In this document: positions 49,811-58,295 of the stretch, piece after piece
Numbering within the stretch: the stretch's first letter is position 1
How the letters are laid out: each line of letters opens with the position of its first letter
DNA from: Streptomyces ortus
GTDB lineage: Bacteria; Actinomycetota; Actinomycetes; Streptomycetales; Streptomycetaceae
Direction of reading: 5' to 3'
Length of the DNA stretch: 64,000 nt
Assembly: GCF_026341275.1 (NCBI RefSeq)
Contig: NZ_JAIFZO010000002.1
Location: 4,370,118-4,434,117 of the forward strand
Made by a program: the position numbers and the translations under genes
The notes under the pieces: generated by a model
What the model was told of the DNA's origin: nothing
Seen by the model: the letters and a program-made list of their open reading frames with translations, nothing else
The model's database searches: none

Positions 49811-50731
49811 GTGACCGCGTTCGAGCCACCCAGCACACCCGGTTCCTCCGACGCGTTCGGTTCCTCCGGCGCGGCCGGTACGGACGGCCATGACGCCGTC
49901 GTACTCGCCGGAGGCGCCGCCCGCCGCCTCGGTGGAGCGGACAAACCGGGGGTCCGCGTGGGCGGTCGCGCACTGCTCGACCGTGTCCTCGCCGCCTGCT
50001 CCGGCGCGGCCGTCACCGTGGTCGTCGCGGAGCCCCGGCCCACCGAGCGCCCCGTGGAGTGGGCACGTGAGGACCCTCCTGGCGGGGGCCCGCTCGCCGC
50101 GCTGGACGCCGGCCTGCGGCACACCACCGCCGAGTACGTCGTCGTGCTCTCCGCCGATCTGCCGTTCCTGGACCGGGAGACGGTACGGAACCTGCTGACG
50201 GCCCTTCACGAAGGCCGCGGCGACGGTGTGTTGCTCACCGACCCCGGCGGACGCGACCAGCCCCTCGTGGCCGCGTACCGCCGCTCGGCGCTGCGACGCG
50301 AGCTGACGGCGCTGCGCGCCGAGCACGGCGAACTGACCGGTCTGCCGCTGCGACGGCTCACCGGCGCGCTCGAACTGACCCGTATCACCGACCCCGTCGC
50401 GTCCTTCGACTGCGACACCTGGGACGACATCGCCGCCGCCCGGGCACGTATCAGGGAGCATGGGCACGTGTTGGATGAATGGATCACCGCAGTCAAGGAC
50501 GAACTGGGCCTCGACCTGGACGTCGACACCGACGTCCTGCTCGACCTCGCCCGCGACGCCGCCCACGGGGTGGCCCGTCCGGCGGCGCCGCTGACGACGT
50601 TCCTCGTCGGGTACGCGGCGGGCCGGGCCGAAGGGGGCCCCGAAGCGGTCGCGGAGGCCGCCCGCAAGGCCGCGGCCCTGGCGCTGCGCTGGGCGGCGGA
50701 GGCGGAATCCACCGGCCCGGACGCCGGATGA
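49811..50731 (+). CDS. MobA-like nucleotidyltransferase fused to DUF6457
   Basis: The 306-aa protein starts (GTG) with a short linker and then a MobA-type fold: VVLAGGAARRLGGADKPGV, LSADLPFLDRETV and FDCDTWDDI. It should attach GMP or another nucleotide to molybdopterin. The C-terminal 95 residues (DEWITAVKDELGLDLDVD...) form a separate helical domain, which I recall as DUF6457. The stop overlaps the moeA start (ATGA), supporting a molybdenum cofactor role. Confidence 0.85.
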   Translation: MTAFEPPSTPGSSDAFGSSGAAGTDGHDAVVLAGGAARRLGGADKPGVRVGGRALLDRVLAACSGAAVTVVVAEPRPTERPVEWAREDPPGGGPLAALDAGLRHTTAEYVVVLSADLPFLDRETVRNLLTALHEGRGDGVLLTDPGGRDQPLVAAYRRSALRRELTALRAEHGELTGLPLRRLTGALELTRITDPVASFDCDTWDDIAAARARIREHGHVLDEWITAVKDELGLDLDVDTDVLLDLARDAAHGVARPAAPLTTFLVGYAAGRAEGGPEAVAEAARKAAALALRWAAEAESTGPDAG

Positions 50732-52155
50732 CCGCCTCGGGGCGGTTCGAGGAGGTCGACTTCGACGTCGAGGAGGCCCTGGCCCTGGTGAAGGAAGGCG
50801 GTGCCCCGGTGCCCGACGACCCCGGATCCACCGGCGCCTCCCGTCCGGTGCCCTCACCGGCCCCCGGAGCCGGAAGCGCGAAGGACCCCGCCGAACAGCA
50901 GGACGCCGGGCGTCAGGACGCCGGGCACCGGGCCGCCGAGCACCACAGCGCCGAGCACCCCGCCGCCACGCCCTGGCCGAGGGCCCGCGCCATCGCCGGG
51001 CGAGCCCCCCGCCGCCCGGACACCGCCGTCTCCGTGACGCTGGAAGCCGCGCTGGGCCTCGTCCTCGCCGCCCCGCTCGCCGCGCTCTCGGACCTGCCGT
51101 CCTTCGACACGTCCGCGATGGACGGCTGGGCGGTCGCCGGACCCGGACCGTGGGACGTCCGGGCCGAGGGAGTGCTCGCGGGGCACGGCGGACCGCAGCG
51201 GCTCACCGACGGCGAGGCGGTCAGGATCGCCACCGGCGCGCGGATCCCGCAGGACACCTCCGCCGTGCTCCGCAGCGAACACGGCCGCACCGACGAGAAG
51301 GAGCGGCTGTACGCGACCCGGGACGTCGTGCACGGGCAGGACATCCGGCCCCGCGGCCAGGAGTGCCGCTCCGGCGACCCCCTGCTGCCGACCGGCACGC
51401 TGGTCACCCCGGCCGTGCTCGGGCTCGCCGCAGCCGCCGGATACGACACCGTCGCGGCCCTCCCCCGGCCCCGCGCGGAAATCCTGGTCCTCGGCGACGA
51501 GCTGCTCACCGAAGGACTGCCGCACGACGGGCTGATCCGGGACGCGCTCGGCCCGATGCTGCCGCCCTGGCTGCGCGCGCTCGGCGCGGAGGTCATCGCG
51601 GTGCGCAGGCTCGGCGACGACGCCGAAGCCCTGCGCAAGGCTCTCAGGAGTTCCGACGCCGACCTGATCGTCACGACCGGGGGAACCGCCGCCGGTCCCG
51701 TGGACCACGTCCACCCGATCCTGCGCCGCCTCGGTGCCGAACTGCTCGTGGACGGCGTCCAGGTGCGACCCGGCCACCCGATGCTCCTGGCACGAATCAA
51801 GGAGAACCAGCACCTCGTCGGGCTGCCGGGCAATCCGCTCGCCGCCGTCTCCGGCCTGCTCACCCTCGCCGAGCCGTTGCTGCGCACCCTCGCGGGACGC
51901 ACGGCCCCGGAGCCGTACGCGCTGCCCCTTCGGGAAGGCGTGCACGGCCACCCGTACGACACCCGGCTGGTCCCTGTCGCCCTGCGCGGGGACCGGGCCG
52001 TGCCGCTGCACTACAACGGGCCGGCGATGCTGCGGGGTATCGCCGTGGCCGACGCGCTCGCGGTCGTGCCGCCGGGCGGCGCCCGGGCGGGTCAGGAACT
52101 GGAGATCCTCGAACTGCCCTGGGCCATGGCCGGGATCGAGGTGTGTTTCACGTGA
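50728..52155 (+). CDS. moeA: Molybdopterin molybdotransferase MoeA
   Basis: The 475-aa protein has MoeA signatures SFDTSAMDGWAV, VRIATGARIP, TTGGTAAGPVDHVHPIL and LPGNPLAAVSG. MoeA inserts molybdate into adenylated molybdopterin. An N-terminal extension of about 85 residues, rich in Ala/His/Gln, precedes the usual start of the domain. The last codons coincide with a perfect parS, and the stop overlaps the K+ channel start. Confidence 0.9.
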   Translation: MTASGRFEEVDFDVEEALALVKEGGAPVPDDPGSTGASRPVPSPAPGAGSAKDPAEQQDAGRQDAGHRAAEHHSAEHPAATPWPRARAIAGRAPRRPDTAVSVTLEAALGLVLAAPLAALSDLPSFDTSAMDGWAVAGPGPWDVRAEGVLAGHGGPQRLTDGEAVRIATGARIPQDTSAVLRSEHGRTDEKERLYATRDVVHGQDIRPRGQECRSGDPLLPTGTLVTPAVLGLAAAAGYDTVAALPRPRAEILVLGDELLTEGLPHDGLIRDALGPMLPPWLRALGAEVIAVRRLGDDAEALRKALRSSDADLIVTTGGTAAGPVDHVHPILRRLGAELLVDGVQVRPGHPMLLARIKENQHLVGLPGNPLAAVSGLLTLAEPLLRTLAGRTAPEPYALPLREGVHGHPYDTRLVPVALRGDRAVPLHYNGPAMLRGIAVADALAVVPPGGARAGQELEILELPWAMAGIEVCFT

Positions 52156-52158
52156 AAC
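52145..52158. promoter_or_regulatory. parS site spanning moeA stop and channel start
   Basis: GTTTCACGTGAAAC is a perfect core; the moeA TGA (52153-52155) and the channel GTG (52152-52154) are both inside it. Confidence 0.85.
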
Positions 52159-53249
52159 TTCCGGGCCATGACGCGATCGCCCGCCAGGCGGACGAACGCC
52201 TGGTCACCCATCGGGTGGAGCTGCCCCGCCAACGGGTGGAACGCCCCCTGTTCCAGGTCACCAAACGCGTCCTCATGGCGCTGCTGGTGCTGCTCGGTAC
52301 GGCCTTCATCGTCTATTTCGACCGGGAGGGCTACACCGACAACTCCGATAAGTCGGTCGACCTGCTCGACGCCTTCTACTACGCGACCGTCACGCTCTCG
52401 ACCACCGGGTACGGCGATATCACCCCGGTCAGTGACGGCGCCCGCCTCACCAACATCTTCCTGATCACGCCGCTGCGCGTGCTCTTTCTGATCATCCTGG
52501 TCGGCACCACTCTCGAAGTTCTCACCGAACGGACCCGGGAGGAGTGGCGACTGAACCGCTGGAGGACCGCTTTGAGGGAGCACACCGTTGTCATCGGGTT
52601 CGGCACGAAGGGCCGCTCGGCGATCCAGACCGTGTGCGCGACGGGGCTGAACAAGGAGCAGGTCGTGGTCGTCGACCCCAGCTCCAAGGTGATCGAGGCG
52701 GCGACGGCGGACGGGTACGCGGGGGTGATCGGTGACGCCACGCGCAGTGACGTACTGCTGCGGGCCGAGGTCCAGCGGGCCCGCCAGATCATCATCGCGA
52801 CCCAGCGCGACGACACCGCCGTGCTCGTCACGCTGACGGCCCGGCAGCTCAACCGCAAGGCGAAGATCGTGGCCGCCGTGCGCGAGGAGGAGAACGCGCC
52901 CCTGCTGAAGCAGTCCGGCGCCGACGCCGTCATCACCAGCGCGAGCGCCGCCGGCCGCCTGCTCGGCCTCTCCGTGCTCAGCCCCAGCGCGGGCATGGTC
53001 ATGGAGGACCTCATCCAGCAGGGCAGTGGGCTCGACATGACCGAGCGGCCCGTCATAAAGGCCGAGGTCGGCAAGGGGGTCCGAGAGGTCGAGGACCTGG
53101 TGGTCAGCGTCGTACGAGGGCATCGGGTGCTCGGTTACGACGATCCGGGCATCGGAAAGCTGCAGTTGACGGACCGGCTGATCACCATCGTGCGGGTCAG
53201 CCCGCACAGCCAGATCGCCCCGGACATGAAGCCGCTGCCGCAGGATTGA
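52152..53249 (+). CDS. Voltage-independent K+ channel with RCK/TrkA domains
   Basis: The 365-aa protein has two membrane helices (about 38-58 and 98-118) around a pore with the selectivity filter STTGYGDI. An RCK/TrkA-N Rossmann domain follows (VVIGFGTKGRSAIQ, VVVDPSSKVIEAA, GDATRSDVL), then a TrkA-C-like end. It forms a tetrameric K+ channel gated by a cytoplasmic ligand. The GTG start overlaps the moeA stop. The functional link to Moco genes is unclear. Confidence 0.93.
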   Translation: MKLPGHDAIARQADERLVTHRVELPRQRVERPLFQVTKRVLMALLVLLGTAFIVYFDREGYTDNSDKSVDLLDAFYYATVTLSTTGYGDITPVSDGARLTNIFLITPLRVLFLIILVGTTLEVLTERTREEWRLNRWRTALREHTVVIGFGTKGRSAIQTVCATGLNKEQVVVVDPSSKVIEAATADGYAGVIGDATRSDVLLRAEVQRARQIIIATQRDDTAVLVTLTARQLNRKAKIVAAVREEENAPLLKQSGADAVITSASAAGRLLGLSVLSPSAGMVMEDLIQQGSGLDMTERPVIKAEVGKGVREVEDLVVSVVRGHRVLGYDDPGIGKLQLTDRLITIVRVSPHSQIAPDMKPLPQD

Positions 53250-53266
53250 GCTCCTGGCGGGCCGGA

Positions 53267-53317
53267 CCCCACGGTGGCGCATCGAACCCCCACGTGGCGG
53301 CCGGTTTCCCCACGTGA
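53267..53317. promoter_or_regulatory. Three CCCCACGTG-type repeats before the quinone oxidoreductase
   Basis: CCCCACGGTGGCG (53267) is followed by two perfect CACGTG cores (53291-53296, 53311-53316) in CCCCACGTGRCGG contexts, 20 bases apart. They lie 29 bases before the next start. Confidence 0.5.
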
Positions 53318-53344
53318 CGGGCTGTCGGGAGTAGCCTCGCCCGC

Positions 53345-54325
53345 ATGCGAGCGATCACGATTCCTGAACCTGGTGGGCCCGAGGCGCTGGTGTGGGACGA
53401 GGTCCCGGACCCGGTGCCCGGGGAGGGCGAAGTACTGGTCGAGGTGGTGGCGAGCGCGGTCAACCGCGCCGATCTGCTGCAGCGGCAGGGCTTCTACGAT
53501 CCGCCGCCCGGCGCGTCCCCGTACCCGGGGCTCGAATGCTCCGGACGGGTCGCCGCGCTCGGGCCCGGTACCGCGGGGTGGAACATCGGCGACGAGGTGT
53601 GCGGGCTGCTCTCGGGCGGCGGGTACGCCGAGAAGGTGGCCGTCCCGGCCGGGCAGCTGCTGCCCGTCCCCGAGGGCGTGGACCTCGACAAGGCCGCCGC
53701 GCTGCCGGAGGTGACCTGCACGGTCTGGTCGAACGTCTTCATGATCTCCCATCTGCGGCCGGGCGAGACGCTGCTGGTGCACGGCGGATCGAGCGGTATC
53801 GGCACGATGGCGATCCAGCTGGCCAAGGCGGTGGGCGCGAAGGTCGCCGTCACCGCCGGCAGCAAGGCGAAGCTGGACTTCTGCGCAGAGCTGGGCGCGG
53901 ATGTGCTCATCAACTACCGCGAGCAGGACTTCGTCGAGGAGGTCAGGGCGGCCACGGACGGGGCGGGCGCCGATGTCGTTCTCGACAACATGGGTGCGAA
54001 GTATCTCGACCGCAATGTCACCGCTCTCGCCGTCAACGGGCGGCTCGCGATCATCGGGATGCAGGGCGGGGCCAAGGGGGAGCTGAACATCGGGGCGCTG
54101 TTGAGCAAGCGCGGCGCTGTCACCGCGACGTCGTTGCGGGCCCGGCCTGCTGAGGAGAAGGCGGCGATCGTCGCGGCCGTGCGGGAGCATGTGTGGCCGT
54201 TGCTCGCGGGCGGGCATGTGCGGCCGATCGTCGATCGGGAGCTGCCGATGCGGGAGGCCGCGCAGGCGCACCGGGTGCTGGAGGAGAGCAGCCATATCGG
54301 GAAGGTGCTGCTCACGCTTCCCTGA
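53345..54325 (+). CDS. NAD(P)H:quinone oxidoreductase, zinc-free MDR family
   Basis: The 326-aa medium-chain reductase begins MRAITIPEPGGPEALVW and has NRADLLQRQGFYDPPPG, the NADP-binding LLVHGGSSGIGTMAIQLAK motif and a C-terminal HRVLEESSHIGKVLL. The structural zinc cysteines are absent, as in quinone oxidoreductases of the PIG3/Qor type. It reduces quinones or enones with NADPH. Confidence 0.93.
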   Translation: MRAITIPEPGGPEALVWDEVPDPVPGEGEVLVEVVASAVNRADLLQRQGFYDPPPGASPYPGLECSGRVAALGPGTAGWNIGDEVCGLLSGGGYAEKVAVPAGQLLPVPEGVDLDKAAALPEVTCTVWSNVFMISHLRPGETLLVHGGSSGIGTMAIQLAKAVGAKVAVTAGSKAKLDFCAELGADVLINYREQDFVEEVRAATDGAGADVVLDNMGAKYLDRNVTALAVNGRLAIIGMQGGAKGELNIGALLSKRGAVTATSLRARPAEEKAAIVAAVREHVWPLLAGGHVRPIVDRELPMREAAQAHRVLEESSHIGKVLLTLP

Positions 54326-54403
54326 GGCCCGACGGGGTGTCTCTCGGGTGCGGCTCGGCGGGGGCCGGGTGCGTAGTTCCCCGCGCCCCCATGGGCGCAG
54401 GAT

Positions 54404-54823
54404 TCAGCCCCGGCGGGTTCGTAGGGCCAGGAATGCCAGGCCCAGGCCCAGGCCGATCAGGACCAGACCGCTGCCCAGGGGCAGTACCTGGAGGACGGGT
54501 TCCGAATCTCGTACCGGGTGGTCGGCCGCCTGGCGGGCGTCGACGGGGCGGGCGGGCGGTTCCGGCGGTGCGGGAGAGGCCTCCTGGGCCTGGTTCTCGT
54601 CGCCGACCGGGCTCTCTGCGCTGTCCGGGTGAGCCGAGGCGCCGTCCTCGTCCGGCGGGGGCGTCTGACGGCCCGGACGCTCGCGGCCCTCTCCGGCCCG
54701 GCTGCCGGCCCGCGACTCGGCGGGAACCGGCTCGTGCGCGGCGGCGTACGGCGTGAACGCGGGGCCCGCCAGCAGGGGCAGCAGCAGGCCGGTCACGCGC
54801 AGGGTGCGAAGCCATGGAGTCAC
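54404..54823 (-). CDS. Secreted membrane-anchored small protein
   Basis: I start at GTG 54823, with GGGAGGGGG at good spacing, giving MTPWLRTLRVTGLLLPLLAG, a signal peptide ending about PYAAA. The middle is Pro/Glu/Arg-rich and probably disordered. A C-terminal helix (about 110-133, GSGLVLIGLGLGLAFLAL) with a basic end anchors it. No enzyme domain is visible; this resembles a surface stalk protein. It is divergent from the PadR regulator. Confidence 0.7.
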   Translation of the reverse strand: MTPWLRTLRVTGLLLPLLAGPAFTPYAAAHEPVPAESRAGSRAGEGRERPGRQTPPPDEDGASAHPDSAESPVGDENQAQEASPAPPEPPARPVDARQAADHPVRDSEPVLQVLPLGSGLVLIGLGLGLAFLALRTRRG

Positions 54824-55005
54824 GTCGGTGACCCCCTCCCGGTACGGAGGATCCAAGATCAGCGGCTTCAGCCTCACACGGGGTGTCCGCACCGGCATCC
54901 GGAGCCGGGGCCGCTGGGCCCGGAACCATAGCCCCCGGTCCCGGAGGCCTTGTCACGCTCGGTGATGGCCGTGGCGCGCACAGGTGTACGGGGTACAGAT
55001 CGGGT

Positions 55006-55020
55006 ATGTCGATACGACAT
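55006..55020. promoter_or_regulatory. PadR-type operator over its own start codon
   Basis: ATGTCGATACGACAT is a perfect inverted repeat (ATGTCG-ATA-CGACAT) that exactly covers the first five codons of the PadR gene, suggesting autorepression. Confidence 0.55.
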
Positions 55021-55581
55021 GGCCTGCTGGCGCTCCTGGAGCGCGGTCCCCGCTACGGCTCCCGGCTGCGCACCGAGTTCGAGGCGCGCACCGGCTCGAC
55101 CTGGCCGCTGAACATCGGCCAGGTCTACACGACCCTCGCCCGGCTGGAACGGGACGGCCTGGTCGTACAGCAGGGCGCCGACGAGGCGGGCCACGTGCTG
55201 TACGCGCTGACGGACAGCGGGCGGGCCGAGCTGCGGTCCTGGTTCATCCGTCCCGTGGAGCGCTCCAACCTGCCGCGTGACGAGCTGGCGATCAAGCTGG
55301 CCATGGCGGTGGGGGCGCCGGGCGCCGACCTCCGGGCGATCGCGGAGGCGCAGCGGCGGTATCTCTCGGAGGCCATGCACACGTACACCCGGCTCAGGGC
55401 CCGGGCGCTCGCGGAGGCGCCCGGCCACCGCGACGAGGTGGCCCGGCTGTTCGTGCTGGAGCATCTGATCTTCCGCGCGGAGGCCGAGATCCGCTGGCTG
55501 GACCACTGCGAGGCCCGGCTGCTGCGACTCGCGGAGGCGGCGGCCACGGAGCCACCGCCCCCGTCGGCGCCGCCCCCCTGA
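55006..55581 (+). CDS. PadR-family transcriptional regulator
   Basis: The 191-aa protein starts MSIRHGLLALLERGPRYGSRL, the PadR winged-helix signature, with GQVYTTLARLERDGLV as recognition and wing region. A C-terminal helical dimerisation domain (about 95-180) follows. PadR proteins often control efflux pumps or stress genes; the divergent gene here is the small anchored protein. A symmetric site over its own start codon suggests autorepression. Confidence 0.9.
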   Translation: MSIRHGLLALLERGPRYGSRLRTEFEARTGSTWPLNIGQVYTTLARLERDGLVVQQGADEAGHVLYALTDSGRAELRSWFIRPVERSNLPRDELAIKLAMAVGAPGADLRAIAEAQRRYLSEAMHTYTRLRARALAEAPGHRDEVARLFVLEHLIFRAEAEIRWLDHCEARLLRLAEAAATEPPPPSAPPP

Positions 55582-55667
55582 CGCGGGGCGCCCGTTCGTA
55601 CAGGGTGGATCACGCCTCGTAGGGGGCACCACGCTGGTGACGTGTGTGAGTGCGAGAGAATGGCGGC

Positions 55668-56210
55668 ATGGAGATGCCGAGGAACGAAGGATCGCCGGAG
55701 AACCCCCAGATCCTGGTCGTGGGCCAGGACGGGATGGCTCTCGGTGGCGGTGGAGACGCGGACTCCCGAGAGATTCCGGTGACGGAGATGGTGGAACAGC
55801 CGGCCAAGGTCATGCGGATCGGGAGCATGATCAAGCAGTTGCTGGAGGAGGTGCGTGCGGCACCCTTGGACGAAGCGAGCCGGGTACGGCTCAAGGAGAT
55901 CCATGCCAGCTCGGTGAAGGAGCTGGAGGACGGGCTCGCTCCCAATCTCGTCGAGGAACTGGAGCGGCTCTCCCTGCCGTTCACGGACGACGGTATCCCC
56001 TCGGACGCCGAGCTGCGGATCGCGCAGGCTCAGCTGGTCGGCTGGCTGGAGGGTCTCTTCCACGGGATCCAGACCACCCTGTTCGCCCAGCAGATGGCGG
56101 CCAGGGCCCAGTTGGAGCAGATGCGCCGGGCGCTGCCGCCGGGCGCGGGCGGCGAGGAAGAGCTGGTGGATCCGCGGGCGGGCGGCCGTTCGGGCGGTCC
56201 GTACCTGTAG
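55668..56210 (+). CDS. bpa: Bacterial proteasome activator Bpa
   Basis: The 180-aa protein matches the Bpa family: ENPQILVVGQDGMALGG, then a helical core with TEMVEQPAKVMRIGSMIKQLLEEVR and RLKEIHASSVKELEDGLAP. It ends in GPYL, similar to the GQYL C-terminus by which mycobacterial Bpa docks into 20S proteasome pockets. Bpa forms ATP-independent rings that open the proteasome. I choose ATG 55668; in-frame GTG 55650 and ATG 55674 are alternatives. Confidence 0.92.
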   Translation: MEMPRNEGSPENPQILVVGQDGMALGGGGDADSREIPVTEMVEQPAKVMRIGSMIKQLLEEVRAAPLDEASRVRLKEIHASSVKELEDGLAPNLVEELERLSLPFTDDGIPSDAELRIAQAQLVGWLEGLFHGIQTTLFAQQMAARAQLEQMRRALPPGAGGEEELVDPRAGGRSGGPYL

Positions 56211-56220
56211 GAGCGCAGTC

Positions 56221-56262
56221 GCACGAGAGGGGCCCGGCGTAAAAGCCGGGCCCCTCTCGTGC
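56221..56262. terminator. Perfect 18-bp stem terminator
   Basis: Arms 56221-56238 and 56245-56262 are perfectly complementary with loop GTAAAA. It sits between convergent bpa and a kinase gene. Confidence 0.88.
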
Positions 56263-56286
56263 TGTCCCGCGGTGTCCCGCGACGGA

Positions 56287-57942
56287 TCAGGAGGGGTTGC
56301 CCGTCGACACATAGAGCTGGATCTTGGGCATGTGCTCGGGATCCACGTCCGACTGCGCCTCGGGGATCTGGGTCATGACCGTGCCCTCGCCGTAGGCGTT
56401 CTCGTCCACCGACTTGGCCTCGTACTGCCAGCCCGCCGCCTGGAAGCACGCCTTCACCGAGTCGATGTTCTTGAACTCGAAGTCCGGGACCTTGATCTTG
56501 TCCTCGTCGTTGTACGACTCGTCGGGCTCGGTGCACTCGGTCGTGTCGATCTTCTTCGTGGTGTCCGGCCCCTTGTGCCCGGCCACCTCCTCGGAAGCCG
56601 AGGCACGGGCGCTCTCGGAGGCGTCCTTCTTCTTGTCGTCGTCGCCACCCATCGTGAGAGCGGCGATCAGCCCGCCGACGGCGAGCAGCGCGACGACGAT
56701 CGAGCCCACGATCACCGGCATGTTGTTCTTGCGGCCACCGCCGGGGGCGCCCGCGGACTGGGGGGACATCGTGTACGGCGGCGGGGTCGTCAGACCCTGC
56801 TGCGGGGAGTACGCGGAGGTCTGATGCGGTGTCGGGTAGCCGCCCTGCTGCGGATAGCCGTACGACGGGGCGGGGGCGGGAGTCGGCGCCGGTGCGGGCG
56901 TCGACGGTCCGTAGGGGCTGGGCTGGTACGGGGTTTGTACGCTGCCCTGCGGTACCTGCGCCGAATTGTCGACCGGCGGGAACACCGCGGAGGCCACACC
57001 GGCCCCGCTGGACGTCTGCACACCCGGGACGATGCTCGGGGGCACGGGCTGCACGGACTGGGCCACGCGCAGGCACTCGTCCCGCATCGACTCCGCGCTG
57101 ACGAAACGCTCGTTCGGGTTCTTCTTCAGCGCGCGGGCGATCAGCGCGTCCACGGCCGGAGGCAGCGAGCGGTTGACCGAGGAGGCCGCGACAGGCGTCT
57201 CCTGGACGTGCGCGTACGCGATGGCCAGCGGCGAGTCCGCCTCGAACGGCAGCCGCCCGGTGACCAGTTGGAAGAGCATGATGCCGACCGAGTAGAGGTC
57301 GGAGCGGGCGTCCACACCGCGGCCGAGGGCCTGCTCGGGGGAGAGGTACTGCGGAGTGCCGACGACCATGCCGGTCTGGGTCATCGAGGTGACACCGGAC
57401 TGCATCGCGCGGGCGATGCCGAAGTCCATCACCTTGACCACGCCGCGCTTCGTCATCATGACGTTGCCCGGCTTGATGTCGCGGTGGACCAGCCCCATCT
57501 CGTGGCTGATCTCCAGCGCGGCCAGCACGTCCGCGGTGATCTTCAGTGCCTTGTCGACGGGCATCGCGCCGTACTGCGCGACGTCCTGGTCGAGGACCGA
57601 GCCGAGCGGCCGGCCCTCCACGTACTCCATGACGATGTACGGGGTCGGCGTCCCGGACCCGCCGTCGAGCTGGGTGTCCTCGCCGGTGTCGAAGACCGAG
57701 ACGATGTTCGTGTGCGTGAGCTTGGCCACCGACTGCGCCTCGCGGCGGAAACGCTCGCGGAAGGCCTGCTCCCGGCCGAGGTCGGTGTGCAGTGTCTTGA
57801 TGGCGACCTGCCGGTCGAGCACCGAGTCGTAGGCGAGGTGCACCGACGCCATGCCGCCCTCGCCGAGCAGGTCGCGCAGCTGGTAGCGCCCGCCGGCGAC
57901 CGATCGCCCCACGTACTGGCCGTGTGCGCCGTCCTGGCTCAT
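56287..57942 (-). CDS. Ser/Thr protein kinase with one extracellular PASTA-like domain
   Basis: The 551-aa protein has a kinase domain (about 18-285; GEGGMASV, HRDIKPGNVM, DFGIAR, MVVGTPQYLSPEQA), a Pro/Tyr/Gln-rich linker and one membrane helix (about 415-440). A single C-terminal PASTA-like domain (about 480-548: VPDFEFKNIDSVKACFQAAGW) ends the protein. It is divergent from another kinase gene at 58296; the pair matches the tandem kinases near bkd in other Streptomyces. Confidence 0.93.
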   Translation of the reverse strand: MSQDGAHGQYVGRSVAGGRYQLRDLLGEGGMASVHLAYDSVLDRQVAIKTLHTDLGREQAFRERFRREAQSVAKLTHTNIVSVFDTGEDTQLDGGSGTPTPYIVMEYVEGRPLGSVLDQDVAQYGAMPVDKALKITADVLAALEISHEMGLVHRDIKPGNVMMTKRGVVKVMDFGIARAMQSGVTSMTQTGMVVGTPQYLSPEQALGRGVDARSDLYSVGIMLFQLVTGRLPFEADSPLAIAYAHVQETPVAASSVNRSLPPAVDALIARALKKNPNERFVSAESMRDECLRVAQSVQPVPPSIVPGVQTSSGAGVASAVFPPVDNSAQVPQGSVQTPYQPSPYGPSTPAPAPTPAPAPSYGYPQQGGYPTPHQTSAYSPQQGLTTPPPYTMSPQSAGAPGGGRKNNMPVIVGSIVVALLAVGGLIAALTMGGDDDKKKDASESARASASEEVAGHKGPDTTKKIDTTECTEPDESYNDEDKIKVPDFEFKNIDSVKACFQAAGWQYEAKSVDENAYGEGTVMTQIPEAQSDVDPEHMPKIQLYVSTGNPS

Positions 57943-58295
57943 CTTTCCGCGTCCCCCATCGACAGTGCGCCGTCACGCGGGCGAAAGTCGCCTGATGTGG
58001 CTCCCGCGGCCGGTGATCTCTGGTGTTATTCCAGCCAAGTCTGCCGGAGGGCACTGACACGTCAAGCTCGGTGCCCGTTCCGTGACCGTACGGGACAGAA
58101 GCGTCGCGGAAGCGTTACAGGTGCTGTACGGCCGGCACACACAATGTGCACCCGCGGACCGGCCGCGGGTTCCGCGAGCGGGTCCATCACGGACCGGCGC
58201 TTCGCGCGGAGGCTGTAGCGTGGCCCGACGGAGACCGTAACAACCACCGCGCGTACTACGTCGACCGGTGCGGACAGAAACGACGGCGAGGACCG

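Noticed and set aside
53291..53316. CACGTG sites as further parS copies
   Set aside because: Flanks lack GTTT/AAAC; only the central hexamer is shared.
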